Shown here: positions 21,484 to 27,633 of the stretch, in pieces
Layout: every line of letters begins with the position of its first letter
How positions within the stretch are numbered: position 1 is the stretch's first letter
Origin: JBBTSQ01 sp038078755
GTDB taxonomy: Bacteria; Patescibacteriota; Minisyncoccia; Phycocordibacterales; JBAYGS01
NCBI GenBank assembly: GCA_038078755.1
Contig: JBBTSQ010000019.1
Location: 1-27,633, forward strand
Length of the DNA stretch: 27,633 bases
Direction: 5' to 3'
Notes under the pieces: generated by a model
Databases searched by the model: none
The model's input: the letters and a program-made list of their open reading frames with translations, nothing else
Told to the model about the DNA's origin: nothing
Position numbers and translations under genes: made by a program

Positions 21484-22200
21484 ATGAAATCAAAAATAAT
21501 CATTTCTATACTCATTATTTTGGTGGTAACCGGTATTCTTGTTTATAAGTCTAATTTGAATCTAGAAACTATTATTCAAGACAATGATAGTGCCACCGCA
21601 TTGAGTACTACCACCTTAGAGACTAATATCCCATCAATTACCACTGAAAATAATGCACAAGTAGTGATAAGTAGTATTGATGATACTCCTACCACCCCTT
21701 CTATTCCTGTGCCAAATCTCGATAAGCCTCTAGTCTTTCCGGATACCTTTACTGATATTCAAAGGAAAGATTTTGGGACTCGCATTGATCAGTATGTTGC
21801 TCTGCTTAAAAAAGACAAACTAGACTTCAATGCATGGATTGATTTGGGGCTTTATCGCAAGAATATCAAGGATTATCAAGGAGCATTTGAGGCGTGGAAC
21901 TACGCTTCAGCGATCTATCCAAAAGACTCTTTGCCGGTGCTCAACATCGCTTCGCTCTATGGCTACGACAGTCGGGATATCGTAAAGGCGGAAATGTATT
22001 ACCAAAAAGCAATCAGTCTAGAGCAGGTATTGGACTACCCATATTTTGCTGCTGCTATGTTCTATGAGGAGGTGATGCAGGACATTCCAAAGGCTATTTC
22101 GGTGGTTGAGAAGGGGATACGGGTTATTCCGTCGTCTCTCGAGCTTCGCGCGTACAAGAGTGGTCTTGAGGAAACGTTGGCAAAAGCTACTAAAAGCTAA
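21484..22200 (+). CDS. Membrane-anchored TPR-like protein
   Basis: 238 residues from ATG 21484. One N-terminal membrane helix (about 4-22, IIISILIILVVTGILVY) is followed by a Ser/Thr-rich spacer (about 30-85), then a helical tetratricopeptide-like region (about 95-235): LDFNAWIDLGLYRKNIKDYQGAFEAWNYASAIYPKDSLPVLNIASLYG and YYQKAISLEQ...AAAMFYEEVMQDIPKAISVVEKGI. It probably acts as an envelope-bound scaffold for protein contacts; partners are unknown. An upstream start at 21463 would overlap the -10 box. Single gene between two palindromic blocks. Confidence 0.78.
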   Translation: MKSKIIISILIILVVTGILVYKSNLNLETIIQDNDSATALSTTTLETNIPSITTENNAQVVISSIDDTPTTPSIPVPNLDKPLVFPDTFTDIQRKDFGTRIDQYVALLKKDKLDFNAWIDLGLYRKNIKDYQGAFEAWNYASAIYPKDSLPVLNIASLYGYDSRDIVKAEMYYQKAISLEQVLDYPYFAAAMFYEEVMQDIPKAISVVEKGIRVIPSSLELRAYKSGLEETLAKATKS

Positions 22201-22245
22201 ATCTAGAGTCATTTTCGCTTCACTTAGGGGTAGTTTACTGTAGTC

Positions 22246-22299
22246 TGCCGAAGCCCGGNNNNNNNNNNGCTTGTGCACTGCACAAGCCCGGCTTCGGCA
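22246..22299. repeat. Palindrome with an N-run at 22259-22268
   Basis: Left arm TGCCGAAGCCCGG (22246-22258) pairs with the CCGGCTTCGGCA arm (22288-22299), and GCTTGTGCA/TGCACAAGC (22269-22287) forms an inner stem. Joining the sequence across the N-run would make a nearly continuous palindrome, so the true gap may be zero. Confidence 0.75.
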
Positions 22300-22333
22300 T
22301 TCTATACATAGGTCTGGCCTGTGTATAGATAAT

Positions 22334-22385
22334 GAAGTTATGATGAAAAAAGCCCTATTTATAGGGCTTTTTTCATCATAACTTC
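22334..22385. terminator. Perfect 25-bp-arm hairpin, probable bidirectional terminator
   Basis: Arms 22334-22358 and 22361-22385 are perfect complements with a TT centre. The core AAAAAAGCCCTAT/ATAGGGCTTTTTT has the A-run and T-run of a bidirectional terminator; the outer GAAGTTATGATG part is longer than a terminator needs. Confidence 0.75.
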
Positions 22386-22393
22386 CCAACAGG

Positions 22394-22570
22394 TTATTAG
22401 CGACTTACCAAGCCAAGATTAACAATTTGTCCCCACCGTTCTGTACAGGCTTTAAACACTCCAAACACAGCTTATTTACAGCAATTCAACAGTTTATACA
22501 TCACTTATACCGTACTTAATACAGCGGTTATTCAATACTTATACACCACTTTTCCCCATACTTATCCCCA
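22394..22570 (+). other. Phased array of DnaA-box-like 9-mers (candidate replication origin or protein-binding array)
   Basis: About sixteen 9-mers start near 22394, 22405, 22417, 22427, 22439, 22451, 22461, 22472, 22483, 22494, 22505, 22516, 22528, 22539, 22550 and 22562, a mean spacing of 11.2 bp. The last nine are the clearest, most resembling TTAT.CACA: TTATTTACA, AATTCAACA, TTATACATC, TTATACCGT, TTAATACAG, TTATTCAAT, TTATACACC, TTTTCCCCA, TTATCCCCA. Most follow AC or C. All point the same way. Low-affinity DnaA sites spaced about 11 bp apart are known in Escherichia coli oriC. No dnaA or dnaN gene is in the window. Confidence 0.5.
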
Positions 22571-22579
22571 AAAAACACA

Positions 22580-22676
22580 AAAAATACTTCAGCCCGACTT
22601 ATGTATTTAGAGCCATATTTTAGAGATAATAGTCAAAATACCTATATAAATACATAAGTCGGGCTGAAGTATTTTT
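22580..22676. repeat. 77-bp palindromic repeat, copy 2, with extended 30-bp arms
   Basis: Here the 77-bp repeat (22590-22666) is extended by AAAAATACTT/AAGTATTTTT into perfect 30-bp arms (22580-22609 and 22647-22676). The 37-base core has a smaller TATTTT/AAAATA pairing. It ends 22 bases before the transposase ATG, which makes it a likely REP- or IS-end-like substrate of that enzyme. Confidence 0.9.
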
Positions 22677-22686
22677 ATACATATGG

Positions 22687-22692
22687 TATAAT
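22687..22692 (+). promoter_or_regulatory. -10 box of the transposase gene
   Basis: TATAAT, six bases before ATG 22699; a leaderless transcript is expected. The same TATAAT-N6-ATG layout recurs at 23433. Confidence 0.65.
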
Positions 22693-22698
22693 TATCAT

Positions 22699-23355
22699 AT
22701 GACTCGGAATATTGATTTTTCAATAGGTGAGTTTTATCACCTCTACAGCAGAGGTGTGGATAAGCGATCTCTGTTTGATGATCGGTATGATTACGACCAT
22801 TTCATAAAGCTCTTGTACGTTTGCAATGGGGAAATTCCATTTATCGCCAGAAATACTCTCAAGGATATCTTTTTATGTAATCGCGGAGAGACAACTGTGG
22901 AAATCGGCGCGTATTGTCTCATGCCGAATCATTTCCATATATTGATACGAGAAAAGATTGATGGGGGTATTAGTAAGTTTATGCAAAAGTTGCTCACGGC
23001 GTATTCGCATTATTTTAATAAAAAATATCAACGCACTGGCACCCTTTTTGAAAGCCGATTTAAGGCTAAACACGCTGATACCGATGAGTATCTTAAATAT
23101 CTTTTTGCGTATATTCATTTGAATCCAGTGAAGCTTGTCGAGCCACTTTGGAAGGAGAAGGGAATTAAAGACGGTGTTCGCGCTCAAGAATTTTTAAGTC
23201 AATATGCTCATTCGAGCTACCTTGATTATAGCGGTGTTGTTTTGGGAAATCGGGGGAAGATTCTAGACAAAGCAGCTTTCCCAGATTATTTTCAAGAACC
23301 AAAAGAATTTAATGCTTTTCTTCGAGACTGGTTGAATTATAAGGATTTTGCCTAA
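22699..23355 (+). CDS. REP-associated tyrosine transposase (RAYT, Y1_Tnp family)
   Basis: 218 residues. The HUH nuclease motif is NHFHIL (H78-F79-H80), preceded by CLMP as is typical. The catalytic tyrosine is one of the two in AYSHYFNKKY (Y102 or Y105). Other RAYT features are SIGEFYHLYSRGVDKRSLF near the start, RTGTLFESRFKAKHADTDEYLKYLFAYIHLNPVK, and QYAHSSYLDY at the end. These enzymes nick and rejoin single-stranded DNA at palindromic REP sequences. Here an extended palindrome ends 22 bases before the ATG, and another starts one base after the stop codon, which fits a mobile or domesticated unit. The length and motifs look intact. A DnaA-box word lies at 22755-22763 (minus). Confidence 0.92.
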   Translation: MTRNIDFSIGEFYHLYSRGVDKRSLFDDRYDYDHFIKLLYVCNGEIPFIARNTLKDIFLCNRGETTVEIGAYCLMPNHFHILIREKIDGGISKFMQKLLTAYSHYFNKKYQRTGTLFESRFKAKHADTDEYLKYLFAYIHLNPVKLVEPLWKEKGIKDGVRAQEFLSQYAHSSYLDYSGVVLGNRGKILDKAAFPDYFQEPKEFNAFLRDWLNYKDFA

Positions 23356-23356
23356 A

Positions 23357-23397
23357 GTGGATAACTTGCACCAGCCCGGCTGGAGCAAGTTATCCAC
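23357..23397. repeat. Palindrome directly after the transposase gene
   Basis: GTGGATAACTTGC-A-CCAGCC (23357-23376) and the matching GGCTGG-A-GCAAGTTATCCAC (23378-23397) form a near-perfect palindrome, with one A-A mismatch and a single central C. It begins one base after the stop. The core AGCCCGGCT resembles the CAGCCCG of the 77-bp repeats. It contains the perfect DnaA-box word TTATCCACA (23390-23398). Confidence 0.85.
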
Positions 23398-23432
23398 AGG
23401 TACTGTGTGCGGGACGGGTTTTTGGCGGGTGC

Positions 23433-23438
23433 TATAAT
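23433..23438 (+). promoter_or_regulatory. -10 box of the membrane protein gene
   Basis: TATAAT six bases before ATG 23445; supports that ATG over the one at 23478. The -35 region is weak (TTTTTGG). Confidence 0.55.
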
Positions 23439-23444
23439 ATCCAG

Positions 23445-23987
23445 ATGATTTTGTCCTTTGGCAAGGGGTGGGGAAGAATGGGGAAATGGAAGAAGGTTTT
23501 TTTGACTGGGGCACTCGCTATCTTGGTGGTAGTGGGGATTTTTTATATGTACCGAGACTGGAAAGAGGCTCGGGATTTTGTAGCGCAGGATTTTAATACG
23601 TTTTTAGAGGTACCAAGGAGTGATCGGGAAATTGCAAATTATACGAAATTTATGGAGCGAACGTATCGAGAAGATACCTATGGAGGTGCCACTCCAGAGG
23701 AGACCCTAAAATTATTTACTGATGCTCTGAAAGCGGGAGATACTGATCTCGCGGCGAAGTATTTTGTGGTGGAGAAACAAATAGAAAGGCGAGAGATTTT
23801 TGAGAATTGGGAGAGAAACAATAAGTTGGGTTCTGTAATTAATTTATTAGAGGATGTTGATAAAGCGGATTATATTTCTTCTAATAATGCTCAAATTTCT
23901 TTTTTGAATCAATCGGGTATTGTGGGTATAATTGTTTCTTTTGTTAAAAATCCCCAAACAAACAAGTGGAAAATAGAAAGTTTGTAA
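23445..23987 (+). CDS. Membrane-anchored protein of unknown function (180 residues)
   Basis: One membrane helix (about 17-36, KVFLTGALAILVVVGIFYMY) after a basic start, then a soluble helical and beta region (DREIANYTKFMERTYREDTYGGATPEETLKLFTDALKAGDTDLAAKYFVVEKQ) that recalls NTF2-like or lipoprotein-type domains, ending NPQTNKWKIESL. Not recognised as a named family. ATG 23445 is chosen because TATAAT lies six bases upstream; ATG 23478 is the alternative. Its last 22 bases overlap the next gene's GTG start, so the pair is translationally coupled and its partner is probably the exported giant protein. Confidence 0.7.
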   Translation: MILSFGKGWGRMGKWKKVFLTGALAILVVVGIFYMYRDWKEARDFVAQDFNTFLEVPRSDREIANYTKFMERTYREDTYGGATPEETLKLFTDALKAGDTDLAAKYFVVEKQIERREIFENWERNNKLGSVINLLEDVDKADYISSNNAQISFLNQSGIVGIIVSFVKNPQTNKWKIESL

Positions 23988-26900
23988 AAATAATCTGTGT
24001 GGTTCTCACGCTGGCTTTTTTGCCAGCGTTTGTTTTTGCTTACAGTCCCGATACTACCCACAATGCTTTAACTGACGATATTGTCGACCTCTACAACTAT
24101 ACATACCCATCAAAAAAGCTTTCTGACTCTGAAAAGACTCTCGTAAAGCGGGGCAGTATTGAAGAAGACCGTCCTTCTGAACGAGTGATTAATCATTTTT
24201 ACGACCCTATCTACAATGTCGGTCTCAAATCGATCAATTACACCTCAAAACAGTGGGCAATGAGCGCCAATGCTCAATCTTTTAATAATCAGTTTGCCGG
24301 AGTGGGAGGGTTGCTACTCGAGACATTCTCCTCACCAACGGATTTTTCGTGGGAACGAGCTATTTTTGAATATGCGTACAAAGATAAAGAAAGAGGACTG
24401 ATTACTTTGGGACATATTTTGCATCTGATTGAGGACGCCACGGTCCCAGATCATGTTCGGGACGACGCTCATCCTCCCGCTTTTGATTTCGGTTCGCCAT
24501 ACGAAGCCTATGCCAGTCGGTACGATGAAAGTACTATCGAAACCTTTAATCAACTGGTCCGTGAACGAGTCCGGCCAGTAGAGCTCGGTTCAATTGGAGA
24601 ATATTTTGATACGGTAGCTACTTTTACCAATACTAACTTCTTCAGCAAAGATACTATTTTTGATGAGAAGTATGTTTCTCCGGTTTTTTATTCTGAGAAA
24701 ATATCTACTTTGTCTAATGGAAAGAAGTATCTTTTTGGAATTTCTAAAGGAGGATATCGACTAGTCTTGATTAGAGAGAGTTTTAATCGAGAGACGGCTC
24801 AAATTGATCGTGATTATTTTTTGAATGATGACGACAACCTCATCCTCTCCGACTACTGGCAAGTCCTCTCCCGTACCGCGGTGAAAAACGGCGCTGGCAT
24901 TATCAAGCTCTTTTTTGAAGAAGTGGAAAAAGAAAAGCAGACTGGAACATTGCTGGCAAAAAACAAAAGCGCGTGGGACAAACTTATGGACAAGGCTGGT
25001 GGCTCGGTCAAGGCAATCTTTTCTGCCACTGCCACCTCAACTACTCAAAACAACCTCGCCTCCGTCGCATCAATTCCGTCCCCATCAACAGCTTCAGTAC
25101 AATCTTCGCAATCACCATCTCCTTCCACTTTTACTGTCTCTGGTCAAAATACCCCACCTCCAGCCATCGCAGTAGTTTCTGAACCAACCCCATCGACCTC
25201 CCAAGTACCAAAATCTACCCAAGAGAATTTGCCAACCCCACCTACAACAACCCTTCCACCACTGCTCGCCATCAGTCCCGGTTTTGGCGGAGGATCAACT
25301 GCCACCACCGCCTCATCTGATACGAACACCGAAACCGATACAGACTCGGAAGCCGCAGCCCTTTTCTCTGCCACTGATGCCACCAGCACTACCCAATACA
25401 TTTCCATTCTCTCGCCGCAATCTGGCAGTCAGATTGGTGCTACCACCACCATCACTTTCTCCGGTACATCGACTCCTGCATCGACAATCGGCCTCGATCT
25501 TGCCAATGCCACCACATCCGCCGGAACGACTGGCGACTGGCAATTGACCCTCACCCTCGCTTCCGGCACCACCACCCTCATTTTTTATTCTGCCGACGCT
25601 ACTCGCGCCACGTCGACCGCGACTGTCAGTGTCTACCTCGATACCACCGCTCCCACTTTTTCTTTTAGCGTCCCACTGTGCGAGCAGTCTCTAGCTGTGA
25701 ATGGTTGTGTCACTGCCACCACCACCGTGCCGATTTCTCTCGCCTCGGATGCCACGGATGTTAATTATTTCACGCTCGCTATTGATGGTGTCTACTCCAC
25801 TACAACCACAGCCACCAGTACTCTGCTTGTCAGCGACACACTGCATACCATCGAAGCATCAGTGATAGATCAATTGGGCAATCGTTCTGCCACCTCCACT
25901 CAAACAATCTTTACTTCGACATTTCCAGTTGTTATCAACGAAGTCGCATGGGCGGGTTCGACTGCTTCGACCACTGCTGAATGGATTGAGCTGTACAACA
26001 AAACACCGTTTACGATTGATCTCTCCAGTTGGATCCTCTATGGGGAAAGTCTCGAGCCGTACATTTCGCTTGTCGGCACTATCGCTTCGCACGACTTCTA
26101 TTTACTTGAACGCAGAGATGATACTGCCGTCAACACTATTTCTGCCGATCAAGTCTATGGCAACGGGGGAAGTCAGTGGGCGCTTTCAAATAGTGGTGAC
26201 CGACTGATTCTCTCCTATGCATCTACCACTATCGATCAAACTGCATTGACCTATGAAAGTAGTGACGCTGGTTTTTGGGCGGGCGGGGAGAGCCAATCTA
26301 CCAAAAAGATTTCAATGGAACGCTACGATCCGTTTGTCTCGGGAGACGATGAATTTAACTGGGACAACAATCTTGAAATTTTAAAAAATGGTACCGATGT
26401 GGCTGGAAATAGTATCTATGGTACGCCAAAAGCAAAAAACAGTCTGGCCTATTTGATTAACAAAAATCAGGATCTTGAAGCAAGCATGACCCTCACTCTC
26501 GCCAATAGTCCGTATTTGGTCGTGGACACCTTTCTGGATATTCCCGAAGGGCATACCCTGACTATCGAGCCTGGCGTGGTAGTGAAATTTAGAGAAGGGG
26601 GGTTTGATTTTGGTGGTCGGCTGATTTCTCAAGGCACACAAAGTCAGCCGGTGGTGTTTACCAGTTTTGCCGATGATGCGTACGGCGGTGATTTGAATAC
26701 TGACGGCGCAAGCACTACTCCGTATTACACCGACTGGAGCGGGATTGCTTTTTCTTCTGGCGCCACCGGTTCGAATATTGACGGACTGAAATTGCTTCAC
26801 TCGGGAGGGTTGTACGCCAACGCGACAGATATCTCTGGATCGTATGTCGAAATCACGGATGCCGAGGATGCGGTGTATGTAACTAACGGTGCACTTTCGT

Positions 26901-27633
26901 TAACCCACTCAATTTTTCAAAATAACAGAAATCAATCATTGCAATTTTACAACAGTACCGCAACGCTCACTGATTTTGCGTTTGTCGGGACCACAACCAC
27001 CACCGAAGTGCTTGATGCATACAATCATAGTCGTATTACGGTGACGGATTTTAGTGTGAGCGGTGTACCAAATGGCGATGGGTTTGTGATCTATCTCGAC
27101 AGCTCTTTAGTGTTGGAAGACGGTACGATCTCTGGTGTGGGAGGGAGCGCGGTTGATGTGTTTGTCAGAGTAGATGTGTCTCTCGATGTTGTTTCTATCG
27201 ATGCTGGTGGATCAAATAATGACGCTATCACCGGGTATAGCGCGGTGCACGCGACCACGACAAATGTTACCGTGACTGATTCATCCGATTCGGCCATCAG
27301 TGTGTATGGTACGGCAGAAACTATTTCGACTTTGTATGTGGCGAGCACTACGCTTACCGATAATACGTATGGTATGTACATATCTAATGCGACTTCGACC
27401 AATATCTCTGGGGTAGAAATTAGTGGTGGTCAATATGGTATTGTCGCGTCAGATTCAGCGATGACGATCGCAACGTCAAGCATTGCCGGTATGACTCAAA
27501 AATCAGTCCGGAATCTGACACCGGATAGTATGGTATTGGCGGAAAATAATTGGTGGGGAAGTGCGACGGGGCCACAGCACCCGACTTTAAATAGTGGCGG
27601 TCTCGGTGCGGGAGTTTCTGACGGAGTGGATTT
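23966..27633 (+). CDS. Exported multidomain surface protein: PLC/P1-nuclease-like, Ig-like, lamin-tail and beta-helix domains (partial, runs off window)
   Basis: An open frame from GTG 23966 to the window end, at least 1222 residues, with no stop. The start codon is the only good one after the in-frame stop at 23945 and overlaps the upstream gene by 22 bases. Signal peptide about 1-25 (VENRKFVKIICVVLTLAFL, ending VFA). A helical domain (about 30-340) carries GHILHLIEDATVPDH (about 149-163), like the H-x-D-x-P-x-H metal site of zinc-dependent phospholipase C or S1/P1 nucleases. A Ser/Thr/Pro linker (about 350-470) follows, then an Ig-like domain (about 478-565), a lamin-tail domain (about 653-800, INEVAWAGS, AEWIELYNKT, WILYG) and a right-handed beta-helix (from about 848, IPEGHTLTIEPGVVVKF). 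Expected outside the cell, possibly as an adhesin or enzyme. The enzymatic call is tentative. Confidence 0.82.
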   Translation, partial: MENRKFVKIICVVLTLAFLPAFVFAYSPDTTHNALTDDIVDLYNYTYPSKKLSDSEKTLVKRGSIEEDRPSERVINHFYDPIYNVGLKSINYTSKQWAMSANAQSFNNQFAGVGGLLLETFSSPTDFSWERAIFEYAYKDKERGLITLGHILHLIEDATVPDHVRDDAHPPAFDFGSPYEAYASRYDESTIETFNQLVRERVRPVELGSIGEYFDTVATFTNTNFFSKDTIFDEKYVSPVFYSEKISTLSNGKKYLFGISKGGYRLVLIRESFNRETAQIDRDYFLNDDDNLILSDYWQVLSRTAVKNGAGIIKLFFEEVEKEKQTGTLLAKNKSAWDKLMDKAGGSVKAIFSATATSTTQNNLASVASIPSPSTASVQSSQSPSPSTFTVSGQNTPPPAIAVVSEPTPSTSQVPKSTQENLPTPPTTTLPPLLAISPGFGGGSTATTASSDTNTETDTDSEAAALFSATDATSTTQYISILSPQSGSQIGATTTITFSGTSTPASTIGLDLANATTSAGTTGDWQLTLTLASGTTTLIFYSADATRATSTATVSVYLDTTAPTFSFSVPLCEQSLAVNGCVTATTTVPISLASDATDVNYFTLAIDGVYSTTTTATSTLLVSDTLHTIEASVIDQLGNRSATSTQTIFTSTFPVVINEVAWAGSTASTTAEWIELYNKTPFTIDLSSWILYGESLEPYISLVGTIASHDFYLLERRDDTAVNTISADQVYGNGGSQWALSNSGDRLILSYASTTIDQTALTYESSDAGFWAGGESQSTKKISMERYDPFVSGDDEFNWDNNLEILKNGTDVAGNSIYGTPKAKNSLAYLINKNQDLEASMTLTLANSPYLVVDTFLDIPEGHTLTIEPGVVVKFREGGFDFGGRLISQGTQSQPVVFTSFADDAYGGDLNTDGASTTPYYTDWSGIAFSSGATGSNIDGLKLLHSGGLYANATDISGSYVEITDAEDAVYVTNGALSLTHSIFQNNRNQSLQFYNSTATLTDFAFVGTTTTTEVLDAYNHSRITVTDFSVSGVPNGDGFVIYLDSSLVLEDGTISGVGGSAVDVFVRVDVSLDVVSIDAGGSNNDAITGYSAVHATTTNVTVTDSSDSAISVYGTAETISTLYVASTTLTDNTYGMYISNATSTNISGVEISGGQYGIVASDSAMTIATSSIAGMTQKSVRNLTPDSMVLAENNWWGSATGPQHPTLNSGGLGAGVSDGVD

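Larger units (their letters stand above)
22201..22698. other. Complex non-coding block between the TPR-like gene and the transposase
   Basis: 498 bases without a gene: a gapped palindrome, a perfect terminator-like hairpin, a phased 9-mer array and a large palindromic repeat, each listed separately. A minus-strand open frame at 22018-22389 spans the N-run and is not credible. Confidence 0.7.

Noticed and set aside
22018..22389. Minus-strand frame across the N-run
   Set aside because: Depends on unknown bases and lies over the TPR-like gene and a terminator hairpin.
22394..22570. CRISPR array
   Set aside because: Unit length is about 11 bp with degenerate units; no repeat-spacer pattern and no cas genes.
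25144..25543. Gly/Val-rich and Pro-rich frames on both strands
   Set aside because: Shadows of the Ser/Thr/Pro linker and Ig-like domain of the large exported protein.
24332..27402. Several minus-strand frames at 24332-27402
   Set aside because: All lie opposite the continuous + frame of the large exported protein and show no start signals.

Overview
The window looks like a chromosomal segment of a Candidate Phyla Radiation bacterium (Patescibacteria, most like the Parcubacteria group). This is an inference from gene style, since no 16S rRNA gene is present. The supporting signs are compact housekeeping genes (short glyS, metG, rpsF, ssb, rpsR, efp, recA, ftsK), a 1142-residue exported surface protein with an N-terminal peptidoglycan-binding domain, start codons placed 6-7 bases after the -10 box with no Shine-Dalgarno sequence, and a very high density of palindromes. 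The standard genetic code fits all genes. I see no tRNA, rRNA or CRISPR array.

Layout. 1-9554 (+ strand): tail of an unknown gene, glyS, an AI-2E-type permease, metG, an orphan coiled-coil gene behind a textbook promoter and folded leader, a TatD nuclease, then rpsF, ssb, two small unknown genes and rpsR. One small unknown gene lies on the minus strand at 4355-4639. 9603-15909: efp and an NrtR-like Nudix regulator on the minus strand, an unknown + strand gene divergent from the regulator, then recA, a small membrane protein and ftsK in one minus-strand operon. 15910-21229: a folded intergenic region, a winged-helix regulator, a 670-base region rich in palindromes, and the large surface-layer-like gene. 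21230-27633: a TPR-like membrane protein, a complex non-coding block, a REP-associated tyrosine transposase (RAYT), a membrane-anchored protein, and an exported multidomain protein that runs off the window end.

The most interesting parts are these. (a) 22334-23397 holds a perfect 25-bp-arm hairpin, a phased array of about sixteen 9-mers resembling DnaA boxes at about 11.2 bp spacing, a 77-bp palindromic repeat with 30-bp outer arms, a RAYT transposase, and a second palindrome starting one base after its stop codon. A near-identical copy of the 77-bp repeat lies at 21333. (b) Two unrelated palindromic elements are inserted in frame in glyS. (c) Four hairpins stand end to end between glyS and the permease gene. 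(d) A 142-base structured inverted repeat and repeated promoter-like and operator-like motifs lie around the winged-helix regulator upstream of the surface protein.

Two runs of 10 N lie at 12068-12077 and 22259-22268. Both sit inside palindromes and look like scaffolding placeholders rather than measured gaps.
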